Shown here piece by piece: positions 1 through 8,324 of a DNA stretch of 64,000 bases (positions within the stretch are counted from its first letter, which is position 1; every line of letters begins with the position of its first letter). The stretch lies in the NCBI GenBank assembly GCA_938008435.1, contig CALLKK010000012.1, positions 1-64,000 of the forward strand. Direction: 5' to 3'. Origin of the DNA: an uncultured Steroidobacter sp. (GTDB taxonomy: Bacteria > Pseudomonadota > Gammaproteobacteria > Steroidobacterales > Steroidobacteraceae). The notes below the pieces were generated by a model that saw nothing but the letters and a program-made list of their open reading frames with translations, had not been told where the DNA came from and made no database searches. The position numbers and the translations under genes are program-made.

Positions 1-398
1 GCGTGAGTGCGCGCAGCGCGGTTTTCTGACCGTAGCCCGTCGCCCGTAGTCCGTGGACTTTTTCTGGCCAGCGCCCAACACAAGGCTGAAGGTTCTAGGC
101 TGTAGGCGGTAGAAGAAGAGGGGGACGCGTGCGCATCAAGGAGGCCTTGCGGCAGGAGGACGCACGCGTGTCATAGAAGCGTGAGTGCGCGCAGCGCGGT
201 TTTCTGACCGTAGCCCGTCGCCCGTAGTCCGTGGACTTTTTCTGGCCAGCGCCCAGGGCCCAGTGCCCAGCGCCCGAAGTCAGTGCCCAGCGCCCGAAGT
301 CAGGGCCCAGCGCCCAAAGTCAGCGCCCAGCGCTCGAGCGGAACAGAACACATACGCGCGCGTCTAATCGTGCCGCTGACCGGCAAGGGGATACGGAT
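1..398. repeat. Intergenic repeat block 1
   Basis: Positions 1-77 are repeated identically at 179-255. Between them, 71-233 is the first copy of a unit of about 162 bp that recurs, diverged, at 1843-2003. Positions 261-340 hold four tandem copies of a 20-bp unit (261, 281, 301, 321), the first two identical. The larger unit contains complementary arms near 124-133 and 162-173 able to form a long stem. I see no gene here; the block ends at the start of the secreted protein gene at 399. Confidence 0.85.
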
Positions 399-1676
399 AT
401 GGAGCGATGCTTGCTCGGCGCGATTGTCGCGACACTGGCGCTGGTGTGGAGTGCGAAAGGATGGGCGGCGGAGGATCGCCCTACGACACGGATTCATGCA
501 GTGGGATCGGAATCGGTGAACTCGATATCGAGCGGTGAAGGCGAAGACGGTCGCGTTCAGTTCCTGACCGGCGAAGCGGCGGAGCAACACCTGGAAGCGC
601 TCAGGCAGCAGCTTCGCGATCCGGCGCAGCGCGAGCGCATGCGCATCGAGCGGCGGGCTCAACTCGAACGCAGCCATCCCGATCTCGCCGAGAGTCTCGG
701 CATCGACGCTGAGACGGAGCGACGCTTGCTCGATGTATTGACCGAGTACGAGCTCGAGCGTCTTGCCTTGGACTTCATGAGGCCGGATACGGATCGCGAG
801 CGTGCCGCATTCGAGACGCGGCGCTTGCAAGCCATGCGCGACTTGATCGGCGAGGAAGGCGTGCGGCGCTACCAGCGCTACGCCGAGACGGCCTATGAGC
901 GACAGCTGGTGGCGCAACTCGATGAACGTCTTGCTCCGGAGCACAAGCTGAGCGCAGCGCAGAAAGATCGCCTCATCGAGGTGTTCGCCGAGCATGAACG
1001 GCGTGAGCGCGAAACCGCGCTCGCGGCCGGGCCGGATCTCGGATCGTGGCCTACCGCGCGCGATGTGGAAGAGCTTCGTCGCAAGCTGGCAATGCGTGAG
1101 ATCGAAGCGAACGAGCGCACGCTACGACGCATGATCGCCGGTCACCGCGCGGTCCAAGAGCAAACACGCGCGCTTCTCTCCGATGCGCAGCAGCATGCGC
1201 TCGCGAAGCTGCATCGAGAGCGCGAGGAGTCTCAGCGCCGCTGGGTCATGCAGCGACGCGTGCGCGCAGGATTGCCGCCCGAGATTCCCGCGCACGACAC
1301 GGAGCGTTCGACGCAATCGACCCGCACGCCGGTGCAAGAGACCCTGTCGCTCGAATTCACCGTCAGGGTCAACGATCACGCAGCGATCACAAGCCGTCAT
1401 GACACGGAGAATGGCGTGCCGTTGATGATCGAAGGCAGCGACGGTCTTTGGATCGAAGCGACACCCACGCTTTACGACGACGGCTGGTTCGTCGTCGATC
1501 TCGACTATTTCGAAGCAGAGCCCGACGGTACGAAGCGCTTGATTCAACGAGGCGGGCGCTTCTCGACGCCGACGCTGCTACCAGACGGCACACGCAGCGA
1601 CGGCTTCGGCGGTAGCGAAACTGTGGTCGTTGGCAGCAAGGGATATGCGGTGCAGTTGACAGTTCGACGCCTTTGA
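399..1676 (+). CDS. Secreted hypothetical protein, helix-rich
   Basis: I do not recognise this 425-residue protein. The ATG at 399 follows an AAGGGG ribosome-binding sequence (385-390) and opens a classical signal peptide (MERCLLGAIVATLALVWSA, cleavage likely after GWAA). An upstream in-frame ATG at 231 would only translate repeat DNA, so it was rejected. Residues about 60-310 are very rich in Arg, Glu, Leu and Gln and probably form long helices or coiled coil. The last 100 residues are more beta-like (GSDGLWIEATPTLYDDGWF). A periplasmic protein is likely. It lies between two repeat blocks, with no obvious operon partner. Confidence 0.75.
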   Translation: MERCLLGAIVATLALVWSAKGWAAEDRPTTRIHAVGSESVNSISSGEGEDGRVQFLTGEAAEQHLEALRQQLRDPAQRERMRIERRAQLERSHPDLAESLGIDAETERRLLDVLTEYELERLALDFMRPDTDRERAAFETRRLQAMRDLIGEEGVRRYQRYAETAYERQLVAQLDERLAPEHKLSAAQKDRLIEVFAEHERRERETALAAGPDLGSWPTARDVEELRRKLAMREIEANERTLRRMIAGHRAVQEQTRALLSDAQQHALAKLHREREESQRRWVMQRRVRAGLPPEIPAHDTERSTQSTRTPVQETLSLEFTVRVNDHAAITSRHDTENGVPLMIEGSDGLWIEATPTLYDDGWFVVDLDYFEAEPDGTKRLIQRGGRFSTPTLLPDGTRSDGFGGSETVVVGSKGYAVQLTVRRL

Positions 1677-2233
1677 GTCGGGCTGGCTCGAGCGGCTATG
1701 GACTACGGGCTACGGGCTACTGGCCACGGGCTACGGGCTACGGGCTACGGGCCACGGGCTACGGGCTACGGGCTACGGGCCACGGGCTACGGGCCACGGG
1801 CCACGGGCTACAAGGGTACGGGCTACGGGCTACGGGGTAGGCAGCGCCCAACGCAAGGCTGAAGGTTCTAGGCTGTAGGCGGTAGAAGAAGAGCGGGCGC
1901 GCATCAAGGAGGCCTTGCGGCAGGGAGGGCGCACGCGTGTCATAGAAGCTTGAATGCGCGCAGCGCGGTTTTCTGACCGTAGCCCGTCGCCCGTAGTCCG
2001 TAGCCATCACAGTCTGGAGGCTGGCGCGGGAAGAAGAAGCGCGCAGTGCACGCCTTTTCTTTCTGGCCAGCGCCCAGGGCCCGACATCAGGTGCCCAGTG
2101 CCCAAATTCAGGGAAACCGCTCCATCAAGAATGTCGTCGACCGGCCGACACCCTCGGAAAGTCGTGTCGAAACACGGCTGCCGACCAGCGAGCCTGCGGG
2201 TTCGCACAAGATCACATCGACCGGAGACCTTTT
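1677..2233. repeat. Intergenic repeat block 2
   Basis: Positions 1703-1835 consist of about 19 head-to-tail copies of a heptamer, CTACGGG, with CCACGGG as the common variant. From 1843 to 2003 follows a diverged copy of the 162-bp unit seen at 71-233. Positions 2028-2075 hold a GA-rich/CT-rich arm pair resembling those in block 3, then 'gcgcccagggcccg' type words. No gene is supported. The ribosome-binding sequence of the next gene is at 2222-2228. Confidence 0.85.
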
Positions 2234-2740
2234 ATGAGCGTGCGCCTTGCACTTGCAGTGTTTTTCCTCGCCAGCACTACACATGCGGTGGCCGACGACA
2301 GCACTCCCTATCTCGCTGGCAAGAAACAGGGCGTTCGCACCTGCTTGGACCGGCTCCAGACAGTCGCCAATTTCATCGTTGCGGATCGTCCCCACGCCTC
2401 GCATGACGTCTGGAGCAACAACGCGGTCGACTCGCGCATGTTCTCGTCGTTCGTCGTCAAGGGCTACTCCGACGGTGACAGTCACGTCTCGATCGTGGTC
2501 GGTCCCGACAAGACCGGACGTTGCTATGCGGAGTACAACGAGAGCGCGTACTGGCCAGAGGCTTGCACGATCGTGCGCGAAAAGGTCTTCAGCAAACTGA
2601 AGTACGTCGATTCGCTCAAGCAAACCACCGCCGTGCTCGAAAGCGAGTCGGGTGCCGTGAACGTCTACCTCACCCCACAAGAGAACGGGAACGCCTGCCT
2701 CACCACGAAGCGTGAAGTGATTTTCTATAGCGCTGACTAG
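2234..2740 (+). CDS. Small secreted hypothetical protein
   Basis: This encodes 168 residues with an N-terminal signal peptide (MSVRLALAVFFLASTTHAVA, cleavage near residue 20) and no other membrane segment. GGAGACC at 2222-2228 is a good ribosome-binding sequence for the ATG at 2234. The mature part has four cysteines (CLDRL, CYAEY, CTIVR, CLTT), which could form two disulfides in the periplasm. I do not recognise the family. It is enclosed by repeat blocks on both sides and is probably monocistronic. Confidence 0.75.
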   Translation: MSVRLALAVFFLASTTHAVADDSTPYLAGKKQGVRTCLDRLQTVANFIVADRPHASHDVWSNNAVDSRMFSSFVVKGYSDGDSHVSIVVGPDKTGRCYAEYNESAYWPEACTIVREKVFSKLKYVDSLKQTTAVLESESGAVNVYLTPQENGNACLTTKREVIFYSAD

Positions 2741-3198
2741 AGGCTGGAGGCGGGAGGAAGAACGCGCGGTGCGTGCTCTTCAGTTCTGACCGTAGTCTGT
2801 AGCCTGTAGCCGGTAGTCCCTAAAGAGGCTGGGGGCTGGAGGTGGGAGGAAGAACGCGCGGTGCGTGCTCTTCAGTTCTGGCCGTAGTCTGTAGCCTGTA
2901 GCCGGTAGTCCTTAAAGAGGCTGGAGGTTGGAGGAGGAAGAGGCGCGCAACTTGCCCGCTTCTTTCTTTTCTTTCTGGCCAGGGCCCAGCGCCCAGAGCC
3001 CGAACAAGGCTGTAGACGGTAGGAGAAGAGCAAAAGTGTCGGCGCATTACGCGCCGTTGTAACTGTCACCCGTAGCCCGTAGTCCATAAAGAGGCTGGGG
3101 GCCGGAGGCGGGAGGAAGAACGCGCGGTGCGCGCTCTTCAACTCTGACCGTAGCCTGTAGCCGGTAGTCCGTAGTCTTTCTGCCCAGAGCCCGAACAA
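2741..3198. repeat. Intergenic repeat block 3 with conserved hairpin
   Basis: Three copies of a unit of about 85-90 bp begin at 2741, 2825 and 3090, with a diverged fourth near 2917. Each begins 'aggctgg(a/g)gg', contains the arm pair GAAGAACGCGC ... GCG(T/C)GCTCTTC, and ends with 'tagcctgtagccggtagtcc'. In the copy at 3115-3139 the hairpin is nearly perfect (GAAGA/TCTTC outside, CGCGC/GCGCG inside, loop GGT). No coding potential is convincing. Confidence 0.85.
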
Positions 3199-3224
3199 CG
3201 CGCCCGCTCATTCGAGCGGGCGCG
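3199..3224 (-). terminator. Hairpin after the alpha/beta hydrolase
   Basis: An 11-bp perfect inverted repeat with loop ATTC lies 9 bp beyond the hydrolase stop codon on the minus strand. The U tract on that strand is poor, so it is a terminator by position and stem strength only; it could also protect the mRNA 3' end. Confidence 0.5.
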
Positions 3225-3232
3225 CCTTTCGA

Positions 3233-4033
3233 TTACTTCTTGGCGACGGGCTTGTTGCGGTCGTTCACCGATTCTTTGATCAGCGCCGCCACGCCGCGCG
3301 GATCTTCTTCATGCGCGACGTGTCCGCCCGGGAACGTGCGGATCGTCCAGCCGCGCGCTTCCGCACGCTGCCAGCCCTTGTCCATCTTCGCGCGCTCTTC
3401 GGCGGTTTGGCCCGGCGGCAGGAATGCAACGTAGGTCACCGGGAGCTTGAGCGCAGCCGGATTCTTGTACGACACCGGCTGGCTGAAGCACTTGATCGAG
3501 TGCTTGACGTTGTACGGCGGCGGCGTGCCGGGCTTGACCCACGGCACCTGCATGAAGCCGTCCTTGAAGCGCTCGGGATCCTGCGGGCCCGTGCCGCCGA
3601 ACAGATCCCACAGCGACATGCCGTCCTCGGGCACCGCGGCGTCGAGGAAGACGACGTGACGGATGCGCTCGGGCACGCGATCCATGACACCGGTGATGAC
3701 CATGCCGCCGTAGCTGTGGCCGGTCAGCACGATGTCGTGCAGATCCTCGAAGAGGATCGTGTTGACGACGTCCTTGATGTGCGTTTCGAGATCGACGTCG
3801 GTGCTGTTGAGATGTTCGCGTTCGCCGAGACCGGTGAGCGTAACGCGATACACGGTGTGGCCCTCGTCGGTCAGGAACTTGGCAGTGCGCTTCCATTCCC
3901 AGCCGCCCGCGGTGGCGCCGTGAACCATGACGAACGTGTACTTTTCGCTGGCTTGTTCGGCGCGCACGCTGGCCGAAAACAGCAGGACGCAGCCGAGCAG
4001 CAGGGTCAGCAGTCGTAAGGGATGAGCTCTCAT
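3233..4033 (-). CDS. Secreted alpha/beta hydrolase
   Basis: This 266-residue alpha/beta-fold hydrolase has an N-terminal signal peptide (MRAHPLRLLTLLLGCVLLFSASVRA). The start at 4033 was chosen because it opens that peptide; the longer reading frame adds 27 non-conserved residues. The core begins with VMVHGATAGGWEW (oxyanion-hole HGA), the nucleophile elbow is GHSYGG, and the late histidine is in GGHVAHEEDP. The overall pattern (short lid, RHVVFLDAAVP after the elbow) resembles the MenH/salicylate-esterase-like branch of the family. The substrate cannot be told. It is transcribed away from the LysR regulator across a 240-bp divergent region. Confidence 0.85.
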   Translation of the reverse strand: MRAHPLRLLTLLLGCVLLFSASVRAEQASEKYTFVMVHGATAGGWEWKRTAKFLTDEGHTVYRVTLTGLGEREHLNSTDVDLETHIKDVVNTILFEDLHDIVLTGHSYGGMVITGVMDRVPERIRHVVFLDAAVPEDGMSLWDLFGGTGPQDPERFKDGFMQVPWVKPGTPPPYNVKHSIKCFSQPVSYKNPAALKLPVTYVAFLPPGQTAEERAKMDKGWQRAEARGWTIRTFPGGHVAHEEDPRGVAALIKESVNDRNKPVAKK

Positions 4034-4273
4034 AGGTTTATACGAACAGGTTTGTGGGGATCGAAGGGGAAAAAGAACGCTGCGTAGGATAAGAGTGGCG
4101 GCGCTGCCCGTCACTCAAGAAATGTCACGTCGACGCTGCGCGCAGCTCGTGGCATGCGCCGCGCGCAGGTGCTCCAAGTTGAGGCATCAAGGGCCTTGAG
4201 CCGCCTGAGGTGGCGAGTTTCGCGTGGGTTCCCTAGAATTCCCCCGCTGCGCGCTTTCGCGACGAGCAACGCC

Positions 4274-5239
4274 GTGACGCTGACCGATCTTCGTTATTTG
4301 ATCGCGCTATCTCAGGAGCGGCATTTCGGCCGAGCGGCCGAGCGTTGCCATGTGAGCCAGCCGACGCTGAGTATCGCCATCAAGAAGCTCGAAGACGAGC
4401 TCGGGGTGGTGCTGTTCGAGCGCAGTAAACAGGGCGCGACGCCGACGCCGCTGGCCGAGCGAATCGTCGCGATCGCGAGCACCGTGCTCGAGCAAACGGC
4501 GCGCATAGCCGATCTCGCGCAGGCCGACCGCGATCAATTGACGGGCTCGGTGGCGTTCGGCACGGTCCCGACGATCGGGCCTTATCTGTTGCCGCAGTTC
4601 ATTCCGTTGCTGCAGGAGCTGGCGCCGGGCGTCTCGCTCTACGTCGAAGAAGCAGAGCAGGCGGAGCTGGCCGCGCGCCTGCGCGTCGGCGAGCTCGATG
4701 TGGCCGTCGTGTGTCTGCCGTTCAACGAGCCGGACATCGTCGCGCAAACGCTGTTCGAAGAGCCCTTCGTCGTCTTGCTGCCCACGAATCATCGCCTCTG
4801 CACCAAGCAGGAAATCGCGGGCGCCGATCTGCGTCCGGGCGAAGTGCTGCTCTTGCGCGACGGGCATCAGTTTCGCGAACAGGTGCTGACGGCGTTCCCG
4901 CATTTGCGCGGCGACGAAGGTGCGATGCGCGCATCTCTCCACGGCAGCACATTGGAGACGCTGCGCCACATGGTGGCGTCGCGGCTCGGCATCACCATCC
5001 TGCCGCTCTCGGCAGCACAACTGCCGCTTTATACGAGCAAGGTGCTGACTTTCAGACGCTTCGCCGAACCGGTGCCGACGCGCACGCTGGCGCTCGCCTG
5101 GCGCGCGAGCTTCCCGCGTCACAAGGTGATCGATGTGCTGCGGCGTGCGATTCAAGCGAGCAGCGCAGCGTTCTGGAATTACAACACCGCGCGCGAGCAC
5201 GAGCGGCCGACGATCTCGGTCGAGAACAGCGACTGGTAG
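4274..5239 (+). CDS. OxyR-like LysR regulator lacking the redox cysteines
   Basis: This 321-residue LysR-type regulator has an N-terminal winged helix (LTDLRYLIALSQERHFGRAA, then CHVSQPTLSIAIKKLE) and a type 2 periplasmic-binding-like effector domain. The GTG at 4274 was chosen because the family starts directly at this helix; an upstream frame from 4154 adds 40 implausible residues. The effector domain has the OxyR signature around LLRDGHQFREQ and STLETLRHMVASRLGITILP. The positions that are Cys199 and Cys208 in E. coli OxyR are Gln199 and Phe208 here, so thiol-disulfide sensing as in OxyR is not possible. Its stop is 5 bp before the halogenase start, so the two are probably co-transcribed. 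Confidence 0.88.
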   Translation: MTLTDLRYLIALSQERHFGRAAERCHVSQPTLSIAIKKLEDELGVVLFERSKQGATPTPLAERIVAIASTVLEQTARIADLAQADRDQLTGSVAFGTVPTIGPYLLPQFIPLLQELAPGVSLYVEEAEQAELAARLRVGELDVAVVCLPFNEPDIVAQTLFEEPFVVLLPTNHRLCTKQEIAGADLRPGEVLLLRDGHQFREQVLTAFPHLRGDEGAMRASLHGSTLETLRHMVASRLGITILPLSAAQLPLYTSKVLTFRRFAEPVPTRTLALAWRASFPRHKVIDVLRRAIQASSAAFWNYNTAREHERPTISVENSDW

Positions 5240-5244
5240 CCGCC

Positions 5245-6792
5245 GTGCAGCCGATCTCCAAATTCGTCATTGTCGGTGGCGGTACGTCAGGGTGGCTGGC
5301 GGCCGCGATCCTCACGCATTTCTTGAAGCGCGATCTGTGTCGCGTCGAGCTGATCGAGTCCGAAGAGCTCGGCACGATCGGTATCGGCGAATCGACGGTA
5401 CCGCCGCTCGTCGGGCTCTTGCAGCGTCTCGGCATCGACGAGCACGAATTCATTCGCGAGACCGAGGCGACTTACAAGCTCGGCATTCAATTCGTCGATT
5501 GGTATCGGCGCGGCGAGCGTTACTTTCATCCCTTCGGCGTGATCGGCCGGCCGATCGGCAGCAACGAGTTCTATCAATGCTGGCTCAAGGCGCGCGAGCA
5601 GGGCGACACCGCGCCGCTCCAGGCCTATTCGCCGAGCTGCGTGATGGCCGAGCAAGGGCGGTTCTTCCCGCCGGATCGTCTGCCTGGCACGCCGATCGGC
5701 GGCGCGAACTATGCATATCACGTCGATGCCGCGCTGCTCGCACGTTTTCTGCGGCGCTTTGCCGAGGCGCGGGGTCTGCAGCGCATCGAAGGCAAGGTCA
5801 CGAGCGTGGAGCGCCGCGAGGACGGCTTCATCGATCACCTCATGCTCGAAGACGGTCGCAGAATCGACGGCGACTTCTTCATCGACTGCACGGGCTTCAA
5901 GGGCTTGTTGATCGAGCAGGCGCTCGGCAGCGAATGGATCGACTGGTCGGCGCAGCTGCCGTGCGACCGCGCGATCGCGGTCAAGACCGAGCACGGCGAA
6001 CGCATTCATCCATATACGCGCGCCACGGCCGAGGCGGCCGGTTGGATCTGGCGCATTCCGTTGCGCGGCCGAGTCGGCCAGGGTTACGTCTATTCGAGCC
6101 AGTTCTGCAGCGACGCGGTCGCCAAGGGCGTCTTGATGCGCCGTCTGAGCGGCGCGCTCACCGATGAGCCCAAGCTCATTCGCTTTCGCACCGGACATCG
6201 CCGCGAGATCTGGAAACGCAATTGCCTGGCGCTCGGTCTCGCGGCGGGCTTCATCGAGCCGCTCGAAGCGACCGCCATTCATCTCATCGCGCGCGGGCTC
6301 GATTTCTTCCTGCGCTACTTCCCGGACCGCTCGTGCGATGAGGCGCTCGTGCGCGAATACAACCGTCGCATGCATGCCGACTTCGCCGAGATTCGCGACT
6401 TCGTCCAGCTGCATTACTGGGCAAGCGCGCGCGACGACTCGCCGTTCTGGGAGGCGTGCACGAATCTGCCGATCTCCGATTCGTTGCGCGAGCGGATCGA
6501 GCTCTTCAAGGCTCAAGGCATCGTACGCGAGGGCATGGACGAGCTGTTCCGCGCGACGAGCTGGCTGTCCGTATTCGAGGGCATGGGCATTCGCCCGAAG
6601 CGTTATTCCCCGCGCGTAGACAATCTGGATTATGCCCAGATCAAGGCGACGCTCGAGACGGCGCGGGCGGCCATTCAAGGCATGGTCTCGCACCTGCCGA
6701 GCCACGAAGAATTCCTCGCAACGCACGCGGGTCCCGCGTCAAGCAAATCCGAGGAGGTCCCGTCAAGAGGGGCCGCGCGCCGGGTGCGATAG
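5245..6792 (+). CDS. Flavin-dependent tryptophan-halogenase family protein
   Basis: This 515-residue protein belongs to the FADH2-dependent halogenase family. The FAD-binding GGGTSGW motif is at residues 11-17, GIGESTVP at 47-54, the conserved active-site lysine at residue 78 (TYKLG), the family hallmark WxWxIP as WIWRIP at 267-272, and the GFIEPLEATAIH segment supplying the catalytic glutamate region. All key elements are therefore intact. The GTG at 5245 is chosen because the FAD motif follows immediately; it lies 5 bp after the LysR stop. No flavin reductase is in the window. The substrate is unknown: many genomic members outside antibiotic clusters do not act on free tryptophan. Confidence 0.9.
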   Translation: MQPISKFVIVGGGTSGWLAAAILTHFLKRDLCRVELIESEELGTIGIGESTVPPLVGLLQRLGIDEHEFIRETEATYKLGIQFVDWYRRGERYFHPFGVIGRPIGSNEFYQCWLKAREQGDTAPLQAYSPSCVMAEQGRFFPPDRLPGTPIGGANYAYHVDAALLARFLRRFAEARGLQRIEGKVTSVERREDGFIDHLMLEDGRRIDGDFFIDCTGFKGLLIEQALGSEWIDWSAQLPCDRAIAVKTEHGERIHPYTRATAEAAGWIWRIPLRGRVGQGYVYSSQFCSDAVAKGVLMRRLSGALTDEPKLIRFRTGHRREIWKRNCLALGLAAGFIEPLEATAIHLIARGLDFFLRYFPDRSCDEALVREYNRRMHADFAEIRDFVQLHYWASARDDSPFWEACTNLPISDSLRERIELFKAQGIVREGMDELFRATSWLSVFEGMGIRPKRYSPRVDNLDYAQIKATLETARAAIQGMVSHLPSHEEFLATHAGPASSKSEEVPSRGAARRVR

Positions 6793-6931
6793 CGAGAACC
6801 TATCGTCCATTTGTTGAACACGTCTACGGACGTTCTTTCTAATCCCTGCCCCAGAGCGCCGCATCGCGGCGGGCCTGTGGACCTTGGCGCCACGGTCGAA
6901 CAACAACGTCGAACGGACTTAGTGGGGATTC

Positions 6932-8215
6932 ATGTCGGTCGCGCAGCTATCGGTCGCGTTCTTCCTGCAGATGCTCGTGATCCTGGCGGCTTGCCGTGTC
7001 GTCGGCTGGCTGGGACGGCGTTACCTCAAACAGCCGCAAGTCGTCTGCGAAATGATCGCAGGCGTGATGCTCGGGCCGTCGCTGCTCGGGTTGTTGGCTC
7101 CCGAGGTGCAGCAGTGGCTCTTCCCGCCCGAGACGAAAGGGATCCTGTACGTGGGCTCGCAGCTCGGCGTCGGTCTCTACATGTTCCTGGTGGGCCTGGG
7201 CTTTCGCAGCGATCACTTCAAGTCGAGCGCGCACAAGGCCGCGGCCGTTTCGATCTCAGGCATGGCGGCCCCGTTCCTGATCGCCTTGGTCTGCGCGCCG
7301 TGGCTGATGAAAGTGCCGGGGCTCTTCGCTGAGGATGCGACGCGCTTTCACGCGACGCTCTTCATGGGCGCGGCGATTGCGATCACCGCGTTTCCGATGC
7401 TCGCCCGCATCATTCACGAGCGCGGCTTGAGTCATACGGCGCTCGGCACGCTCGCGCTGTCTGCCGGTGCGATCGACGATGCGACGGCGTGGTGCGTGCT
7501 GGCGATCGTGCTGGCGACGTTCGGCGCCGGCAAAGGCATCGCCATCACCGCGATCGGCGGCGGAATCTGTCTTGCCGCATTCATGATCTTCGTGATGCCG
7601 CGCTTGCTGAAACCGCTCGCGCGCCGTGCCGAGGAAGAGGCGGCTGCCGGTCAGCCGATGAGCCACACGGTGCTTGCGTTCGCCTTGATGGCATTCATGC
7701 TGTGTGCGTACACGGCCGATGCAATCGGTTTGCATGCCGTGTTCGGCGGCTTCTTGCTGGGCGCGGTCATGCCGCGCGGCGCGCTGACCGAACGCCTCCG
7801 CGCACTGCTCGAGCCGTTCACGGTCGTGATGTTGCTGCCCATGTTCTTTACCTACTCGGGCTTGAACACGCAGCTGACGATCGTGACCGAGCCGTCGATG
7901 CTGCTCGTCGCGTTGGGCGTACTTGGTGCGTCCATGCTCGGCAAGCTCGGCGCGTGCTGGGCGGCCGCGCGGCTTGCGGGGCAAGACAATCGCACCGCGC
8001 TCGGGATCGGCGCCTTGATGAACTCGCGCGGCTTGATGGAGCTCATCATCATCAACATCGGCCTGCAGGCCGGCGTCATCGGACCCGCTTTGTTCGCGAT
8101 CCTCGTGCTGATGGCCATCGTGACTACCTTGATGGCGACGCCCTTGTTCGAGTGGGTGTACGGGCGTGAGGCGCGCGCGAGCGGCGAGCTCGGTGCGCTC
8201 GAGTCGGCGTCATAA
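6932..8215 (+). CDS. CPA2-family cation:proton antiporter
   Basis: This 427-residue integral membrane protein of about 12-13 helices is of the KefB/NhaS3-like sodium/proton exchanger family. The paired acidic residues of the ion site are visible as Asp182-Asp183 in GAIDDATAW. The helix sequences MIAGVMLGPSLLG near the N terminus and LLPMFFTYSGL are also typical. The protein ends after the membrane domain, so it lacks the TrkA-N/RCK regulatory part of KefB or KefC. The 139-bp upstream gap separates it from the halogenase. The ion specificity cannot be read from sequence. Confidence 0.9.
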   Translation: MSVAQLSVAFFLQMLVILAACRVVGWLGRRYLKQPQVVCEMIAGVMLGPSLLGLLAPEVQQWLFPPETKGILYVGSQLGVGLYMFLVGLGFRSDHFKSSAHKAAAVSISGMAAPFLIALVCAPWLMKVPGLFAEDATRFHATLFMGAAIAITAFPMLARIIHERGLSHTALGTLALSAGAIDDATAWCVLAIVLATFGAGKGIAITAIGGGICLAAFMIFVMPRLLKPLARRAEEEAAAGQPMSHTVLAFALMAFMLCAYTADAIGLHAVFGGFLLGAVMPRGALTERLRALLEPFTVVMLLPMFFTYSGLNTQLTIVTEPSMLLVALGVLGASMLGKLGACWAAARLAGQDNRTALGIGALMNSRGLMELIIINIGLQAGVIGPALFAILVLMAIVTTLMATPLFEWVYGREARASGELGALESAS

Positions 8216-8245
8216 TAGGTAAATAATCAAACACCTTTTCATCCG

Positions 8246-8290
8246 GCACTCCGAGCCGTCACAGCATCCCGACGCTCGGAGTGCTCTTTT
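8246..8290 (+). terminator. Intrinsic terminator after the antiporter
   Basis: GCACTCCGAGC (8246-8256) and GCTCGGAGTGC (8274-8284) form a perfect 11-bp stem with a 17-nt loop followed by TCTTTTA. It lies 30 bp after the antiporter stop and 35 bp before the CLC gene start, so the CLC gene needs its own promoter or read-through. Confidence 0.8.
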
Positions 8291-8324
8291 ATCTGTTCAG
8301 TCTGCTGCACTCCGTACTCTTCGT

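Noticed and set aside
261..340. A CRISPR-like array from the regular 20-bp repeats
   Set aside because: The units are directly adjacent without spacers and diverge progressively; they are simple tandem repeats.
8216..8324. A fluoride-type riboswitch before the CLC gene
   Set aside because: CLC genes of the fluoride type often have one, but I see only the perfect terminator hairpin and none of the conserved fluoride-aptamer core.
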